64,000 nucleotides of DNA from Micromonospora humi (GCF_900090105.1 NZ_FMDM01000001.1:310001-374000); one strand, 5' to 3'. Positions 42,470 to 51,972 are shown, numbered from the stretch's first letter. Numbers and translations: made by a program. The notes: generated by a model not told the origin, from the letters alone.

Positions 42470-43667
42470 GACTCGTTCCGTCCTGTCGGGTGGAGGGTGG
42501 TGTCGGCGGGTCCACGACGTACGGCCGGGTCGCCCAGGGCACCCCGGCCTCGGACGGCAGCGCCCCGGTCTCGGCCGCCGCCCGCAACACCTCGTCGACG
42601 CCCCGGATCACCCGCACCCGCTCCGGGCCGTCGCCCACCACGCGCACCAGGTCGCCGCCGAGCAGCGTCGGCTCCGGCGCGTCCCGCAGCGCGTCCAGCA
42701 CCACGGTGAACGGCCCGGTACGCGCCAGCGGCGCGATCAGCGGCGCCCCGGTGGCCCGGTGGTCGAGCAGGTTCGCCAGCAGCCCCTGCCGGCCGGGCAC
42801 GGCGCGCGGGCGGTCGTCCGAGGGCAGGCGTAGCCGGTCGGTCGAGTACTCCAGCACCGCCCGCCCCCGCCCGCCGGTGACCAGCACGTCGCCGGCGACG
42901 TGCTCCTCGGCGGCCAGGGTGAGCGCGGCCAGCACCGGCGGGCCGGCGTGCGGGGTGAGCCGCAGGATCGCGGTGTCGTCCACCTCGATCGGGCGCACCC
43001 GGTAGCGCTCGACCTCGATCCGGGCCGGCCGCACCGGCGCGCCGGTCACCGCCTCGGCCACCGCCAGGCACTGCATCAGCGCGTGGGCGAGCGGGTTGGC
43101 CAGCGCGCCGTCGAGCGCCGGCCGGCCGTCCACCGACCGCCGTCCGGCCCAGGGGGAGCGGGCGTAGTAGGCGTCGGGGCGCTGCCAGGCGGCGACCGTG
43201 GCGATGCCGGTGACCGGGCCGAGGCGGCCGGCGGTCAGCGCTCCGGTCAGCTCGGCCAGCGCCGCCGAGCCGAGCGCCTGGAAGTTGACCTGCACCGCCC
43301 GGCCGGCGGCGGCGGACGCGGCCAGCAACTCCCGGTGCTCGGCCAGGTCGAGCACCGGCGGCTTCTCCAGCAGCAGGTCGGCGCCGGCGGCGAGCACGTC
43401 CCGGGCGATCGGCAGGTGGGTGTGCGGTGGCGTGCAGACCACCACCACGTCGGGGCGGGACGCGGCGAGCATCGCCCGGTGGTCGGTGAAGACCTCCGTC
43501 CCGGGCGGCGTCGGCGCGTCCGGCTCGGGCTCCGGCGCTCGCACGTCGACCAGGGCGACCAGGCGCAGCCGGCCGGCGGCGTGCAGCGCGGCGATCATCC
43601 GCCGGTGCCAGCGCCCGTGCCCGTTCGCCCCGACCAGCGCCACCCGGGGCGGCACGCCGCCGGTCAC
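42462..43667 (-). CDS. Gfo/Idh/MocA-family oxidoreductase
   Basis: 401 residues from GTG at 43667, overlapping the stop of the reductase gene (GTGA). The NAD(P)-binding Rossmann motif reads VALVGANGHGRWH, and LLEKPPVLDLAEHRELL contains the EKP signature of the family. The C-terminal domain is the usual beta-sheet dimerisation part. The substrate is presumably a sugar or uronate derivative, for example a lactone, keto-sugar or methylated or unsaturated uronate from pectin. Operon position between the UxuB-like reductase and pectate lyase supports pectin use. Confidence 0.9.
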   Translation of the reverse strand: MTGGVPPRVALVGANGHGRWHRRMIAALHAAGRLRLVALVDVRAPEPEPDAPTPPGTEVFTDHRAMLAASRPDVVVVCTPPHTHLPIARDVLAAGADLLLEKPPVLDLAEHRELLAASAAAGRAVQVNFQALGSAALAELTGALTAGRLGPVTGIATVAAWQRPDAYYARSPWAGRRSVDGRPALDGALANPLAHALMQCLAVAEAVTGAPVRPARIEVERYRVRPIEVDDTAILRLTPHAGPPVLAALTLAAEEHVAGDVLVTGGRGRAVLEYSTDRLRLPSDDRPRAVPGRQGLLANLLDHRATGAPLIAPLARTGPFTVVLDALRDAPEPTLLGGDLVRVVGDGPERVRVIRGVDEVLRAAAETGALPSEAGVPWATRPYVVDPPTPPSTRQDGTSHA

Positions 43668-45154
43668 CGGGCGGCCGCCAGGGTGGCGCGGACGCCGTGG
43701 CGTTCCAGCGCGGTCAGCCAGCCGGTCACGTCCGCGCGGAACTCCTGGTCGGCGGCCAGGTCGGCGGGGAAGACCTCGCGGACCGCGAACACCGCGTCGA
43801 CCACGCCGGCCGGGGTGTGCCGGCCATCGGCCAGCGCCGCGCGCAGCCGGTCGGCGAGCGGGTCGTCCAGCGGCAGCGGGCGGCCGTCGTCGGCGTAGCC
43901 GAGCAGGAACCGCAGCCAGGCCGCCACCACCAGCGCGCTCCACCGCGCCGACCGGCCGGCCGCGCGCAGGTCGGTGACCGTGTGCAGCACCCGCTGCGGC
44001 AGCTTCTGCGAGCCGTCCGAGGCGACCTGCGCCGTGCGGTACCGGATGGCCGGGTTGGCGAACCGGGCGAGCACCTGCTCCCCGTAGTCGGGCACGGAGA
44101 CACCCGGCGGCGGGGTGAAGCTCGGCGCGATCTCCTCGCCGACCAGCCGGCGCAGCACCACGTCCAGGCGCGGCAGCGCCAGCGCGTCGACGACGGTCTC
44201 CGCGCCGGCGAGGGCGCCCAGGTAGGCGGTGGCCGAGTGCACCCCGTTGAGCGCGCGCAGCTTCAACCGCTCCCACGGTCCGGCGTCGTCGGTGAGGACC
44301 GCGCCGGCCCGCTCCCAGGCGGGGCGGCCGCCGGGGAAGTCGTCCTCGATCACCCACTGCGACCACGGCTCGGCCGCGACCGCCGCCAGATCGGTCACGC
44401 CGAGCGCCCGCCGGGCGCTCTCCCGGGTCTCGTCGGTGCTGGCCGGCACGATCCGGTCGACCATGGTGCCGGGGCAGGAGACCAGCGCCGCCACCCGGTC
44501 GAGCGTCGCGTCGGGCGTCCGCGCCAGCGCCAGGCACTGGTCCACCAGGCTGCGCAGCCGGCGTCCGTTGGCCGGCAGGTTGTCGCAGCTGACCAGCGCC
44601 AGCGGCCCGGCGTCGGCGGCGGCACGGGCGAGCAGCCCGCGTACCAGCAGCCCGGGCACGGTACGCGGCGGCCGGTCGGTGGTCAGGTCGGCGGTCAGCT
44701 CCGCGTCGGCGGCCAGCGCGCCGGTGACCGGGTCGAGCTGGTACGCCTTCTCGGTCACGGTCAGCGTGACCACCCGGATCGCCGGGTCGGCGAGCAGGCG
44801 GACCACCGCGTCCGGGTCGCTCGCGGCGTGCCGTACCCCGGCCAGCGCGCCGACCACCCGGGTCGACGCGCCCCCGGCGGCGAGCGTGGTCACGCTGAAC
44901 AACGCGTCCTGCGCGGCCAGCGCCCGCACCACGTCGGTGCTGCGCGGCGCGACGCCGACGATGCCCCAGTCGCCGCCGGCCGCGCCGACCGCCGCCTCGG
45001 TGTGCACCGCCTGGTGGGCCCGGTGGAACGCGCCGAGCCCCAGGTGGACGATGCCGGCCGGCACGGTGCCCGGGCGCAGCAGCGGCCGGCAATCCTCGGG
45101 CAGCCGGCGCAGCGTGGCCAGCCCGAGCCGGCCGGTGTCGACGGTCAGCGCCAT
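43664..45154 (-). CDS. Mannitol-dehydrogenase-family uronate reductase (UxuB/UxaB type)
   Basis: 496 residues. GIVHLGLGAFHRAHQAV (about 35-51) is the N-terminal nucleotide-binding motif of the polyol-specific long-chain dehydrogenases; LVSCDNLPANG and LKLRALNGVHSATAYLG (catalytic Lys and Asn/His) confirm it. Members reduce fructuronate to mannonate (UxuB) or tagaturonate to altronate (UxaB), or oxidise mannitol. With UxaC next door, a uronate reductase is by far the best fit. ATG at 45154 overlaps the dehydratase stop by 10 bases. Which epimer it uses is not readable. Confidence 0.92.
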   Translation of the reverse strand: MALTVDTGRLGLATLRRLPEDCRPLLRPGTVPAGIVHLGLGAFHRAHQAVHTEAAVGAAGGDWGIVGVAPRSTDVVRALAAQDALFSVTTLAAGGASTRVVGALAGVRHAASDPDAVVRLLADPAIRVVTLTVTEKAYQLDPVTGALAADAELTADLTTDRPPRTVPGLLVRGLLARAAADAGPLALVSCDNLPANGRRLRSLVDQCLALARTPDATLDRVAALVSCPGTMVDRIVPASTDETRESARRALGVTDLAAVAAEPWSQWVIEDDFPGGRPAWERAGAVLTDDAGPWERLKLRALNGVHSATAYLGALAGAETVVDALALPRLDVVLRRLVGEEIAPSFTPPPGVSVPDYGEQVLARFANPAIRYRTAQVASDGSQKLPQRVLHTVTDLRAAGRSARWSALVVAAWLRFLLGYADDGRPLPLDDPLADRLRAALADGRHTPAGVVDAVFAVREVFPADLAADQEFRADVTGWLTALERHGVRATLAAAR

Positions 45155-46446
45155 GCCGGGCCGTCCGGGAAGCGGAACTCGGCGATCGACTCCGGCCGCA
45201 TCGCGGCGCTGTAGCCGGGCGCGGTGGGTAGCAGGTAGCGCCCGCCGCGGGTGCGGACCGGGTCGACGAAGTGCTCGTGCAGGTGGTCCACGTACTCGAC
45301 CATCCGGCCGTCCAGCCCGGTGCTCACCCGCAGGTGGTCGAAGACCGCCAGGTGCTGCACGTACTCGCACAGGCCGACGCCGCCGGCGTGCGGGCAGACC
45401 GGCACCCCGAACTTCGCCGCCAGCAGCAGCTCGGCGAGCACCTCGTCGACCCCGCCGACCCGGCACGCGTCGACCTGCATCACGCCGATCGCCTCGGCCT
45501 GCAACAGTTGTTTGAAGACGACCCGGTTGGCGGCTACCTCGCCGGTGGCGACCCGGCACCGGCCGGCGGACAGTTCGGACACCGCGCGAGCGATCCGGGC
45601 GTGCCCGAGCACGTCGTCGGCGTGCGTCGGCTCCTCGATCCAGTAGGGGTCGACCTCGACCAGCGCCGCCATCGAGGTGATCGCCTCGTCGACGTCCCAC
45701 ACCTGGTTGGCGTCCATCATCAGCAACGCGTCCGGGCCGATCTCGGCCCGGATGATCCGGGCCCGGCGCAGGTCGTCGTCGAGCCGCCCGCCGACCTTCA
45801 TCTTCATCGCGCGCCAGCCCGCCGCGTACGCGTAGCGGGTCAGTGCCCGCACCTGCTCGTCGGGGTAGCCGAGCCAGCCCACCGAGGTGGTGTACGAGGG
45901 GAAGCCGTCACGCTCCAGCCCGGCGAGCCGCTCGGCGAGACCGTCGCGTCCCTTGTCCAGGATGGCCGCCGCCTCGTCCGGGGTGAGCGCGTCGGTGATG
46001 TGGTGGAAGTCGACGGTGGCCACCAGGTCGTCGGTGGGCATCTCGGCGAGGAACCGCCACATGGGCTTGCCGGCGATCTTGGCGCGCAGGTCCCAGACCG
46101 CGTTGACCAGCGCGCCGGTGGCCATGTGGATGACCCCCTTCTCCGGGCCGAGCCAGCGCAGCTGCACGTCGGCGGTGAGCGAGCGCCAGAACGCCACCGG
46201 CTCGGCGGCGATCTCGGCGACCGTGCGCCCGCGTACGTGGTGGGCGAGCGCGCGGACCGCCGCGCAGGTGATCTCGTTGCCCCGGCCGTTGGTGAAGGTG
46301 AACCCGGTGCCGGTCGGCCCGCCGTCGGTGGTCAGCTCCACGTAGGTGGCCGAGTAGTCGCCCCGGTTGATCGCGTCCGAGCCGTCGCCGCTGGCGGCGG
46401 TGGGGAAGCGCACGTCGTGCACCGTGACGTCCACGATCCTGGTCAT
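45145..46446 (-). CDS. Enolase-superfamily sugar-acid dehydratase, FucD-like
   Basis: 433 residues. The mandelate-racemase subgroup pattern is complete: MKMKVGG (KxK base, about 217-223), metal ligands in LLMMDANQVWD (Asp near 247), WIEEPTHADD and TGEVAANR, and the C-terminal VCPHAGGVGLCEYVQHL with catalytic His. The closest pattern I know is L-fuconate dehydratase. No L-fucose genes are present, whereas UxaC, a uronate reductase, KDG kinase and KDPG aldolase are, and no UxuA or UxaA is visible. I infer dehydration of mannonate, altronate or a related acid to 2-keto-3-deoxygluconate. The start overlaps the uxaC stop (ATGA). Confidence 0.92.
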   Translation of the reverse strand: MTRIVDVTVHDVRFPTAASGDGSDAINRGDYSATYVELTTDGGPTGTGFTFTNGRGNEITCAAVRALAHHVRGRTVAEIAAEPVAFWRSLTADVQLRWLGPEKGVIHMATGALVNAVWDLRAKIAGKPMWRFLAEMPTDDLVATVDFHHITDALTPDEAAAILDKGRDGLAERLAGLERDGFPSYTTSVGWLGYPDEQVRALTRYAYAAGWRAMKMKVGGRLDDDLRRARIIRAEIGPDALLMMDANQVWDVDEAITSMAALVEVDPYWIEEPTHADDVLGHARIARAVSELSAGRCRVATGEVAANRVVFKQLLQAEAIGVMQVDACRVGGVDEVLAELLLAAKFGVPVCPHAGGVGLCEYVQHLAVFDHLRVSTGLDGRMVEYVDHLHEHFVDPVRTRGGRYLLPTAPGYSAAMRPESIAEFRFPDGPAWR

Positions 46447-47876
46447 GCCGGCTCACCTCCGAACTTGAAGACCTGCTTGGGCAGCCGGTAGGCCAGGTCG
46501 ACGATGGTCTCGGCGGCCTCGTCCTCGGCCAGCCGGTGCTCGGCGACCAGGCGGGCCAGGAAACCGGCGTCGACCCGGCGGGCCACGTCGTGGCGTACCG
46601 GGATGGAGCAGAACGCGCGGGTGTCGTCGACGAACCCGGCGGTGTTATAGAACCCGGCCGTCTCGGTGACCGCCTCCCGGAACCGGCGCAGCACCTCCGG
46701 CGAGTCGAGGAACCACCAGGGCGCGCCGAGGCGCAGCGCGGCGTAGCCGCCGGCCAGGGGCGCCAGCTCCCGGGTGAAGGTGTCCTCGTCGAGCGTGTAG
46801 AGCACCACGGTCAGCCGGGGGTCGTTGCCGTGCGCGTCGAGCAGCGGGGCGAGCCCGTGCACGTAGTCGGTGGCCTGCGGCACGTCGCCGCCGACGTCGC
46901 GCCCGTGCCGGGCGTGCAGCCAGCGGTTGTGGTTGCGGACCGCGCCGGGGTGCAGCTGCATCACCAGGCCGTCGTCGAGCGACATCCGGGCGAACTCCAG
47001 CAGCATGTGCGCCCGGAACGCCTCCGCGTCGCCCGCGTCGGCCCGGCCGCGTCGGCCCCGGTCGTAGAGCGCGGCGGCCTCGGCCGGGTCCAGGTCGAGG
47101 GTACGGGCGGTGGGGTGGCCGTGGTCGGTGGAGGTGGCGCCGGCGGCGGCGAACGCCTCCCGCCGCCGCCGCAGCGCGGCCAGGTAGCCGGCGTACGTGC
47201 CGGTGTCCTCGCCGGAGACCTCGGCGAGCCGGTCCACGTTGGCCGCCCAGCCGTCGAACTCCATGTCCACCACGTCGTCCGGGCGGAACGTGGTGACCAC
47301 CCGCCCACCCGGGCCGCCCCAGCCGTCGGCGGCGAGCTTCGCGTGCCGGCCCAGGTCGTCCAGGGGCGACTCGGTGGTGGCGAGCACCTCGATACCGAAG
47401 CGGGTGAACAGCTCCCGGGGCCGGAACGCCGGCTCGGCGAGGCGGGCCGCGAGCGCGTCGTAGACGGTGTCGGCGGTGGCCGGGCTCAGCGGGGTGTCCA
47501 CGTCGAACACGTTGCGGAACGTCTGCTCCAGCCACAGCCGCGACGGGGTGCCCCGGAACAGGTGCCAGTGCGCGGCGAAGCGCCGCCAGATGGTCCGCCC
47601 GTCGGTCTCGACCGGGCTGCCGTCGACGCTGGGCACGCCCAGCTCGGCCGGGGGGACGCCCTGGCTGAGCAGCATCCGGGTCAGGTAGTGGTCGGGCACG
47701 ATCAGCAGCCGGGCGGGATCGGGGAACGGGCGGTCCTCGGCCAGCAGCGCCGGGTCGACGTGCCCGTGCGGGGAGATGATCGGCTGCTCGGCGGCGAGCG
47801 CGTACAGCTCGCGGGCCAGCGCGCGTCGGCCGGGCTCGGCGGGCAGGAGCAGGTCGCTGGGGGAGATGATCGGCAC
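46443..47876 (-). CDS. uxaC: Uronate isomerase
   Basis: 477 residues from GTG at 47876, with AGGAGCC upstream. It is an amidohydrolase-superfamily protein of the UxaC type: ISPHGHVDPALLA (HxH metal motif near 36-38), FRGTPSRLWLEQTF, VLATTESPLDDLGRH, LHPGAVRNHNR, and the C-terminal CSIPVRHDVARRVD. It interconverts D-glucuronate with fructuronate or D-galacturonate with tagaturonate, the first intracellular step. Length and motifs are standard. It is followed by the dehydratase with a 4-base overlap. Confidence 0.95.
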   Translation of the reverse strand: MPIISPSDLLLPAEPGRRALARELYALAAEQPIISPHGHVDPALLAEDRPFPDPARLLIVPDHYLTRMLLSQGVPPAELGVPSVDGSPVETDGRTIWRRFAAHWHLFRGTPSRLWLEQTFRNVFDVDTPLSPATADTVYDALAARLAEPAFRPRELFTRFGIEVLATTESPLDDLGRHAKLAADGWGGPGGRVVTTFRPDDVVDMEFDGWAANVDRLAEVSGEDTGTYAGYLAALRRRREAFAAAGATSTDHGHPTARTLDLDPAEAAALYDRGRRGRADAGDAEAFRAHMLLEFARMSLDDGLVMQLHPGAVRNHNRWLHARHGRDVGGDVPQATDYVHGLAPLLDAHGNDPRLTVVLYTLDEDTFTRELAPLAGGYAALRLGAPWWFLDSPEVLRRFREAVTETAGFYNTAGFVDDTRAFCSIPVRHDVARRVDAGFLARLVAEHRLAEDEAAETIVDLAYRLPKQVFKFGGEPA

Positions 47877-47893
47877 GGGGGAGGGCTCCTCGG

Positions 47894-49222
47894 TCAGGGC
47901 AGGGTGAGCAGGTCGGCGACCCGGACGGGCGCGCCGGTCTCCAGCGAGCGGTTCGCGGCCAGGCCGGTGAGCAGCGCGAGCGCCCCGTCGTGGGCGGTGG
48001 CGGCGCGGCCCAGCGGGTCGGTCCCGCCGCCGAGCAGCACCCGGGTCATCCGGGCGTCCGCGCCGCCGTGCCCGCGCCGGGTCCAGCCGTCGACCGGGAT
48101 CTCCACCGGCGGCGCCCAGAACGGGCGCAGCGTGAGCCGGGCCGCGCCCCGCTCCACGGCCGCCTCGTCGCCGTGTAGCGCCGCGCCCTTGAGCGCGGAC
48201 GCGCCGCCGGGGCTGACGTGGTCGCTCTCGGTGACCTCCAGTTCGAGGCGGCCCCGGCTGCCGTTGACCATCACCCGGTAGCCCTCCCAGGGGGCGTACG
48301 CGGTGAGGTGGTAGGTCATGGTGGCGCCGGTGGAGTAGCGGGCCAGCACCGCGAGGTCGTCCTCGATGGTGATGCCGGGGGCGAACACGTTGCGGTCGCG
48401 GTGGTAGCCGTCCTCGGCCTCGGCGTCGAGGTACAGCTCGCGCAGCCGCGGGTGTTCGGCCAGCCGCAGCGCGAACGGGTCGTCGGCGGCGGCGGGGGCG
48501 CCGTGTGCCCGCTCGTAGTCGCGGGCGTAGCCGTGCCGGCGGCCGTCCGCGCCGTAGAAGAACAGCCGCCCGGCGGCGTGCACCTCGACCGGCCGGGCGT
48601 CGAGCCACCAGTTGACCAGGTCGAAGTGGTGGCTGGCCTTGTGCACCAGCAGGCCGCCGGAGGTGGCCTTGTCGCGGTGCCAGCGGCGGAAGTAGTCGGC
48701 GCCGTGGCGCACGTCGAGCAGCCACTCGAAGTGCACCGAGCCGATCTCGCCCACCGCGCCGTCGGCGAGCATCCGCCGCAGCTGCTCGTGGAGCGGGTTG
48801 TAGCGGTAGTTGAACGCGACGGTGACCCGCCGGCCGGTCTCCTCGACCGCGTCCAGGATGCGCCGGCAGCGCTGCGCGTCGACGGTCATCGGCTTCTCGG
48901 TGACCACGTCGCAGCCGGCGCGCAACGCGGCCACCACGTACTCGTCGTGGGTGACGTCGACGCTCGTCACCAGCACCACGTCGACGCGTTCCTTCGCCAG
49001 CATCGCGGTGAAGTCGGCGGCGGCGTAGGTGGGCACGGCCGGGTGACCCAGCTCGGCCAGCCAGCGGTTGTGCGCGTCCATCCTCCGCTGGTTGACGTCG
49101 GCCAGGGCGACCAGCTCGGTGGTGTCGGCGTGGTCGAGCGCGAGCGCCCGGACGAACATCTCGGCGCGTGCCCCGGCGCCGACCAGGGCGTGGCGGACCC
49201 GTTTCCGGGTCGGTGGTGACAT
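47894..49222 (-). CDS. Gfo/Idh/MocA oxidoreductase, first gene of minus-strand uronate operon
   Basis: 442 residues; ATG at 49222 has GGGAGG upstream. Rossmann motif ALVGAGARAEMF, then VVTEKPMTVD (EKP) and FNYRYNPLHEQLRRML (substrate region with conserved Tyr/Asn-Pro), HKASHHFDLVNWW (conserved His pair). This longer subgroup is common in actinomycete pectin and rhamnogalacturonan clusters; the substrate is unknown. Its start is 22 bases from a LacI-type operator, so it leads an operon running to the pectate lyase gene at 41090. Confidence 0.92.
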   Translation of the reverse strand: MSPPTRKRVRHALVGAGARAEMFVRALALDHADTTELVALADVNQRRMDAHNRWLAELGHPAVPTYAAADFTAMLAKERVDVVLVTSVDVTHDEYVVAALRAGCDVVTEKPMTVDAQRCRRILDAVEETGRRVTVAFNYRYNPLHEQLRRMLADGAVGEIGSVHFEWLLDVRHGADYFRRWHRDKATSGGLLVHKASHHFDLVNWWLDARPVEVHAAGRLFFYGADGRRHGYARDYERAHGAPAAADDPFALRLAEHPRLRELYLDAEAEDGYHRDRNVFAPGITIEDDLAVLARYSTGATMTYHLTAYAPWEGYRVMVNGSRGRLELEVTESDHVSPGGASALKGAALHGDEAAVERGAARLTLRPFWAPPVEIPVDGWTRRGHGGADARMTRVLLGGGTDPLGRAATAHDGALALLTGLAANRSLETGAPVRVADLLTLP

Positions 49223-49243
49223 GACGTCGGCCTCCCGCAGTGG

Positions 49244-49257
49244 TGCAAAGGTTTGCA
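49244..49257. promoter_or_regulatory. LacI-type operator 1
   Basis: TGCAAAGGTTTGCA: perfect 6-base arms around GG, the standard symmetrical form of LacI-family sites. It lies 22 bases upstream of the minus-strand oxidoreductase start. Confidence 0.75.
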
Positions 49258-49394
49258 GCGAAGAAACCACGTCGGCTTACACGTCGTCAACGGTCGATGG
49301 ACAACCCGCCCCATGAATCCACATTGGCGCGCTTTTATGCGCCTGCCGGGAGTGGTGGTGCAATCGAGACGTAACAATGGACCGTTGACACCGG

Positions 49395-49408
49395 AGCAAC
49401 CGTTTGCA
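49395..49408. promoter_or_regulatory. LacI-type operator 2
   Basis: AGCAACCGTTTGCA matches a TGCAAACGTTTGCA-type site at 12 of 14 positions. It lies 53 bases before the lacI-family gene, so autoregulation is likely; both sites may be bridged by a tetramer or two dimers. Confidence 0.6.
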
Positions 49409-49460
49409 TTAATTGGCGGCACCCCCGTGACCCCCACCACATCGGACGAGGGAGCCCACC

Positions 49461-50507
49461 GTGCCAGCCACCATCCGGGACGTCGCCCGGGCCTCCGGCG
49501 TGCACATCTCCACCGTCTCCCGCACGTTCTCGGCCCCGCACCTGGTCAACCCGGAGACCCGGGTCCGGGTGCTGGCCTGCGCGGAGGACCTCGGCTACCG
49601 GCCCAACCGGGCCGCCCGGGCCCTGATCACCGGCCGGACGCACAACATCGGCCTGATCGTGGCCGACATCGCCAACCCGTTCTTCCCGCCGCTGATCAAG
49701 GCGGCCGAGGGGCAGGCCCGGCACCGCGACTACCACGTGTTCGTGGCCGACACCAACGAGGACCCGGTCGCCGAGGAGGACCTGGTCCACGCGCTCGCCA
49801 AGCAGGTCGACGGGGTGCTGCTGTGCAGCCCCCGGATGAGCAACAGCCTGATCGAGCAGGTCAGCCGCGAGGTCCCGGTGGTGGTGATAAACCGCCAGGT
49901 CGCCGGCCTGCCCTGCGTGATGATGGACGTCGGGCAGGGCGCGCGGTCGGCGATCGAGCACCTGCTCGGCCTCGGCCACCGGCGGATCGCGTTGCTCGGC
50001 GGCCCGCGCGGCTCCTGGACCAACCGGGAGATGCGCCGGGCCGCGGCGGCCGCCGCCCGCAGCGGCGGCGCCGACCTGACCGTGCTGGGGCCCAACCAAC
50101 CCACCGAGACCGGCGGCGGCGCGACGGCCGAGGCGGTACGCCGCAGCGGCGTCACCGCCGTGCTCGCCTACAACGACCTGATGGCGCTCGGCCTGATCGA
50201 GGGGCTCGACGCCCTCGGGCTGCGGGTGCCGCAGGACGTCAGCGTGATCGGCGTCGACGACATCGCGCTGAGCCGGCTCACCCGCCCCAAGTTGACGACG
50301 GTGGCCACGCCGACCGCGGCCGCCGGCCGGACGGCCGTCGACATGCTGCTGCAACACGACTCCGACGCGCCGCGCGGCGCCCGGGGCCGGGGCGCGGCGG
50401 CCGGCGACCGTCGCACCACCGCACAGGTAATGCTCCAGACCGTACTGGTCGTCCGCGACTCGACCGGGCCCGCTCCCGAGCCCGGCCGAAACGGCGCCGG
50501 GGCCTGA
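49461..50507 (+). CDS. LacI-family transcriptional regulator of uronate genes
   Basis: 348 residues from GTG with GAGGGAG upstream. The N-terminal helix-turn-helix is canonical (TIRDVARASGVHISTVSRTF, residues 4-23, hinge PNRAARAL near 50-57). Residues 62-320 are the sugar-binding PBP-like core (IGLIVADIANPFFPPLIKAAE, AVLAYNDLMALG, VSVIGVDDIALSRLTRPKLTTV). The C-terminal 25 residues are a low-complexity extension. It probably represses both the divergent minus-strand operon and the transporter-kinase genes until a uronate or KDG-type inducer binds. A strong terminator follows it. Confidence 0.94.
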   Translation: MPATIRDVARASGVHISTVSRTFSAPHLVNPETRVRVLACAEDLGYRPNRAARALITGRTHNIGLIVADIANPFFPPLIKAAEGQARHRDYHVFVADTNEDPVAEEDLVHALAKQVDGVLLCSPRMSNSLIEQVSREVPVVVINRQVAGLPCVMMDVGQGARSAIEHLLGLGHRRIALLGGPRGSWTNREMRRAAAAAARSGGADLTVLGPNQPTETGGGATAEAVRRSGVTAVLAYNDLMALGLIEGLDALGLRVPQDVSVIGVDDIALSRLTRPKLTTVATPTAAAGRTAVDMLLQHDSDAPRGARGRGAAAGDRRTTAQVMLQTVLVVRDSTGPAPEPGRNGAGA

Positions 50508-50514
50508 CGAGGTG

Positions 50515-50546
50515 GCCCGGGTCCGCATAGCGGTGCGGACCCGGGC
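50515..50546 (+). terminator. Terminator after the LacI gene
   Basis: 13-base perfect stem (GCCCGGGTCCGCA and TGCGGACCCGGGC) with a 6-base loop, 8 bases after the stop. It separates the regulator from the ABC transporter operon. Confidence 0.8.
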
Positions 50547-50604
50547 GGCCCGTGGACGGCCACCGGTGACGTCGTCGCCTCCCACAGCCGAGGAGTGAGC
50601 GCAG

Positions 50605-51942
50605 ATGCACCCCGCAACGCCCCCCACCGCCGGCGCACCCGCCGGGCGGAATCACCGTACCCTTCTGACCCGACGTCGACTCGTCCGCGGCCTGGCCGCG
50701 GTCGCGCTGGCCGCGCCGCTCGCCCTGGGCGCGGCCGGCTGCGGCGACGACGCCGGCGACGGCGGCCCGGTCAAGCTCTCCGTCTTCTGGTGGGGCGGCG
50801 ACGCCCGGGCCAAACTCACCGAGGACGCCCTGGCGCTCTACACGAAGAAGCACCCGGACGTGACGTTCGAGAAGACCTGGCAGGCCAACCAGGGCTACTT
50901 CGACAAGCTCGCCACGCTCACCGCCGGCGGCAACCCGCCCGACCTGTTCCAGATCGACGACAACTACCTGGCCGAGTACGCCGGCCGCAGCACCACGCTC
51001 GACCTGGGCAGCTACCGCGACTCCGGCAAGCTCGACGTGTCCAAGTTCCCCAAGAGCCTGCTGGAGTACGGCGTGGTCGACGGCAAGCTCGCCGGGGTGG
51101 CCGCCGGGGAGAACACCCAGGGCCTGGTCTACAACAAGACGCTGCTGACCAGGAACGGGCTGCCGGAGCCGACCACCGGGATGAGCTGGGAGGAGCACAT
51201 CGCCTGGGCCGAGCAGGTGGCGAAGAAGACGAAGGTGCCCGGCACCCAGGACCCGAGCGCCGACTACAAGGCGCTCTGGGTCTGGCTGCGCCAGCAGGGC
51301 AAGGACCTGTACAAGGGCACGGAACTCGGCTTCACCGTCGAGGACGTGACCAGGTGGTTCGCGCTGTGGAAGGGCGCCCGGGACCGGGGCGCCACCCCGA
51401 AGCCGGACGTCATCCACGAGGGCAACTCCAGCGACGTCACCAAGCAGCTGGTGGTCACCGGCAAGTCGACGACCTCCTGGGTCTGGGTCAACCAGATGCC
51501 GGACCTGAAGAAGAACACCAAGGACGAGCTGGGCGTGGTGGCCTACCCGGGTGACCCGAGCGCCCAGTGGGCCCGCGCCTCGATGTACTGGTCGGTGTTC
51601 AAGGGCAGCAAGCACCGCGACACCGCGGTCGACGTGATCAACTTCCTGAACAACGACCCGGAGGCGGTGGCGCTGCTCGGCACCGACCGCGGCCTGCCGT
51701 CCAACCTGGACCTGCGGGCGAAGGTCAGCGAGACCGTCACCGACCCGGCAATGAAGCAGTCCATCCAGGTCGAGTCCGAGCTGGCGCAGAAGTTCGGCCC
51801 GTCCCCGCAGGTGCCGATCAAGGGACACAGCAAGGTCAAGTCCGAGCTGACCAAGGCCGCCGAGAACGCCCAGTACGGCCGCGCCACCCCGGCCCAGGCG
51901 GCGGAGCAGTTCGTCACCGCCTGCAAGGCCGCGATCGCCTGA
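50605..51942 (+). CDS. Sugar ABC transporter substrate-binding lipoprotein
   Basis: 445 residues. A twin-arginine-like stretch (LLTRRRLVRGL) precedes a hydrophobic core and the lipobox LGAAGC (Cys near 49). The mature part is a family 1 extracellular solute-binding protein: VKLSVFWWGGDARAKLTEDAL, PPDLFQIDDNYLAEYAG, GLVYNKTLL, FKGSKHRDTAVDVINFL. It captures the oligo- or mono-uronate for the two permeases that follow. No ATPase gene is in the window; such importers often share an MsiK-type ATPase encoded elsewhere. Ligand identity is inferred from context. Confidence 0.94.
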   Translation: MHPATPPTAGAPAGRNHRTLLTRRRLVRGLAAVALAAPLALGAAGCGDDAGDGGPVKLSVFWWGGDARAKLTEDALALYTKKHPDVTFEKTWQANQGYFDKLATLTAGGNPPDLFQIDDNYLAEYAGRSTTLDLGSYRDSGKLDVSKFPKSLLEYGVVDGKLAGVAAGENTQGLVYNKTLLTRNGLPEPTTGMSWEEHIAWAEQVAKKTKVPGTQDPSADYKALWVWLRQQGKDLYKGTELGFTVEDVTRWFALWKGARDRGATPKPDVIHEGNSSDVTKQLVVTGKSTTSWVWVNQMPDLKKNTKDELGVVAYPGDPSAQWARASMYWSVFKGSKHRDTAVDVINFLNNDPEAVALLGTDRGLPSNLDLRAKVSETVTDPAMKQSIQVESELAQKFGPSPQVPIKGHSKVKSELTKAAENAQYGRATPAQAAEQFVTACKAAIA

Positions 51943-51972
51943 CCCCGACGACGAGAAGAAAGGAACCGGCCC

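Noticed and set aside
45145..46446. Naming the dehydratase gene for L-fuconate use
   Set aside because: Family pattern fits but no L-fucose dehydrogenase, lactonase or transporter is present; context is uronate degradation.
46536..48281. 581-codon open frame opposite uxaC
   Set aside because: Antisense shadow; uxaC and the next oxidoreductase fully explain the region.
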